This document shows, one piece after another, positions 6,122-6,190 of a stretch of DNA of 6,190 nt. The position numbers and the translations under genes were made by a program. The notes beneath the pieces were generated by a model that saw only the letters and a list, made by a program, of their open reading frames with translations, was not told the DNA's origin and made no database searches. The stretch is from an uncultured Prevotellaceae bacterium (GTDB lineage: Bacteria; Bacteroidota; Bacteroidia; Bacteroidales; Bacteroidaceae), in contig CAJKQZ010000144.1 of NCBI GenBank assembly GCA_905202115.1, positions 1 to 6,190 on the forward strand, in the 5' to 3' direction. The first letter of the stretch is position 1; every line of letters begins with the position of its first letter.

Positions 6122-6190
6122 TGCCGGCGAGAGGTGCAGAGACCTGACAAAATGTCATGTTCCGAAAAGTCCGACATCGATTTCCGCAAC
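6122..6190 (+). repeat. Dispersed intergenic repeat, copy 3 (reaches window edge)
   Basis: This has the same block order as copy 1: TGCCGGCG, GAGGT, ACCTGAC, ATGTCATGTT, GAAAAGTCC and GATTT. One A is missing from the A-run and there are about a dozen scattered substitutions. It is inverted relative to copy 2. The true right boundary may lie beyond the window. Confidence 0.7.

Noticed and set aside
1..6190. CRISPR array, transposon or defence system
   Set aside because: There are no regularly spaced short repeats, no transposase, nuclease or toxin-like gene, and all five genes are recognisable housekeeping or metabolic families.

Overview
The window looks like ordinary core chromosome from a gut-type Bacteroidales bacterium (Bacteroides/Prevotella/Muribaculaceae-like; genus not resolvable by eye). 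Three things support this. Both promoters fit the Bacteroidetes pattern TTTG / 20-base gap / TAnnTTTG. The genes lack Shine-Dalgarno sites and two have A/T-rich leaders. QueA is of the long form I associate with this order. All five genes are on the + strand, intact and closely packed. I see no tRNA, rRNA, CRISPR, transposase or phage gene.

Layout. Positions 1-263 are intergenic: an imperfect dispersed repeat (3-70), an anonymous stretch, then a promoter (214-245). Positions 264-2045 hold queA, for a long S-adenosylmethionine:tRNA ribosyltransferase-isomerase, followed after 33 bases by an IPP-isomerase-like NUDIX hydrolase; they are probably co-transcribed. A second promoter (2056-2086) drives etfB, etfA and a 575-residue acyl-CoA dehydrogenase (2138-5818). 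A strong intrinsic terminator (5862-5890) ends that operon. Positions 5893-6190 contain no gene but much structure: a second terminator-like hairpin that is also an inverted copy of the 5' repeat, a nest of overlapping 13-bp inverted repeats, and a third repeat copy running off the right edge.

How the genes work together. EtfA and EtfB form the flavoprotein heterodimer that exchanges electrons with the acyl-CoA dehydrogenase encoded beside them, so the operon encodes a complete module for interconverting acyl-CoA and enoyl-CoA. The EtfB nucleotide-binding motif is of the GDTAQVGP kind rather than the DDDCNQTG kind of mitochondrial ETF. This raises, but does not prove, an NADH-linked, electron-bifurcating role. 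QueA works in queuosine modification of tRNA; no functional link to the NUDIX enzyme or to the ETF operon is evident.

I found no clearly new multi-gene system. The parts least explained by known genes are the three-copy intergenic repeat and the hairpin cluster at the right end.
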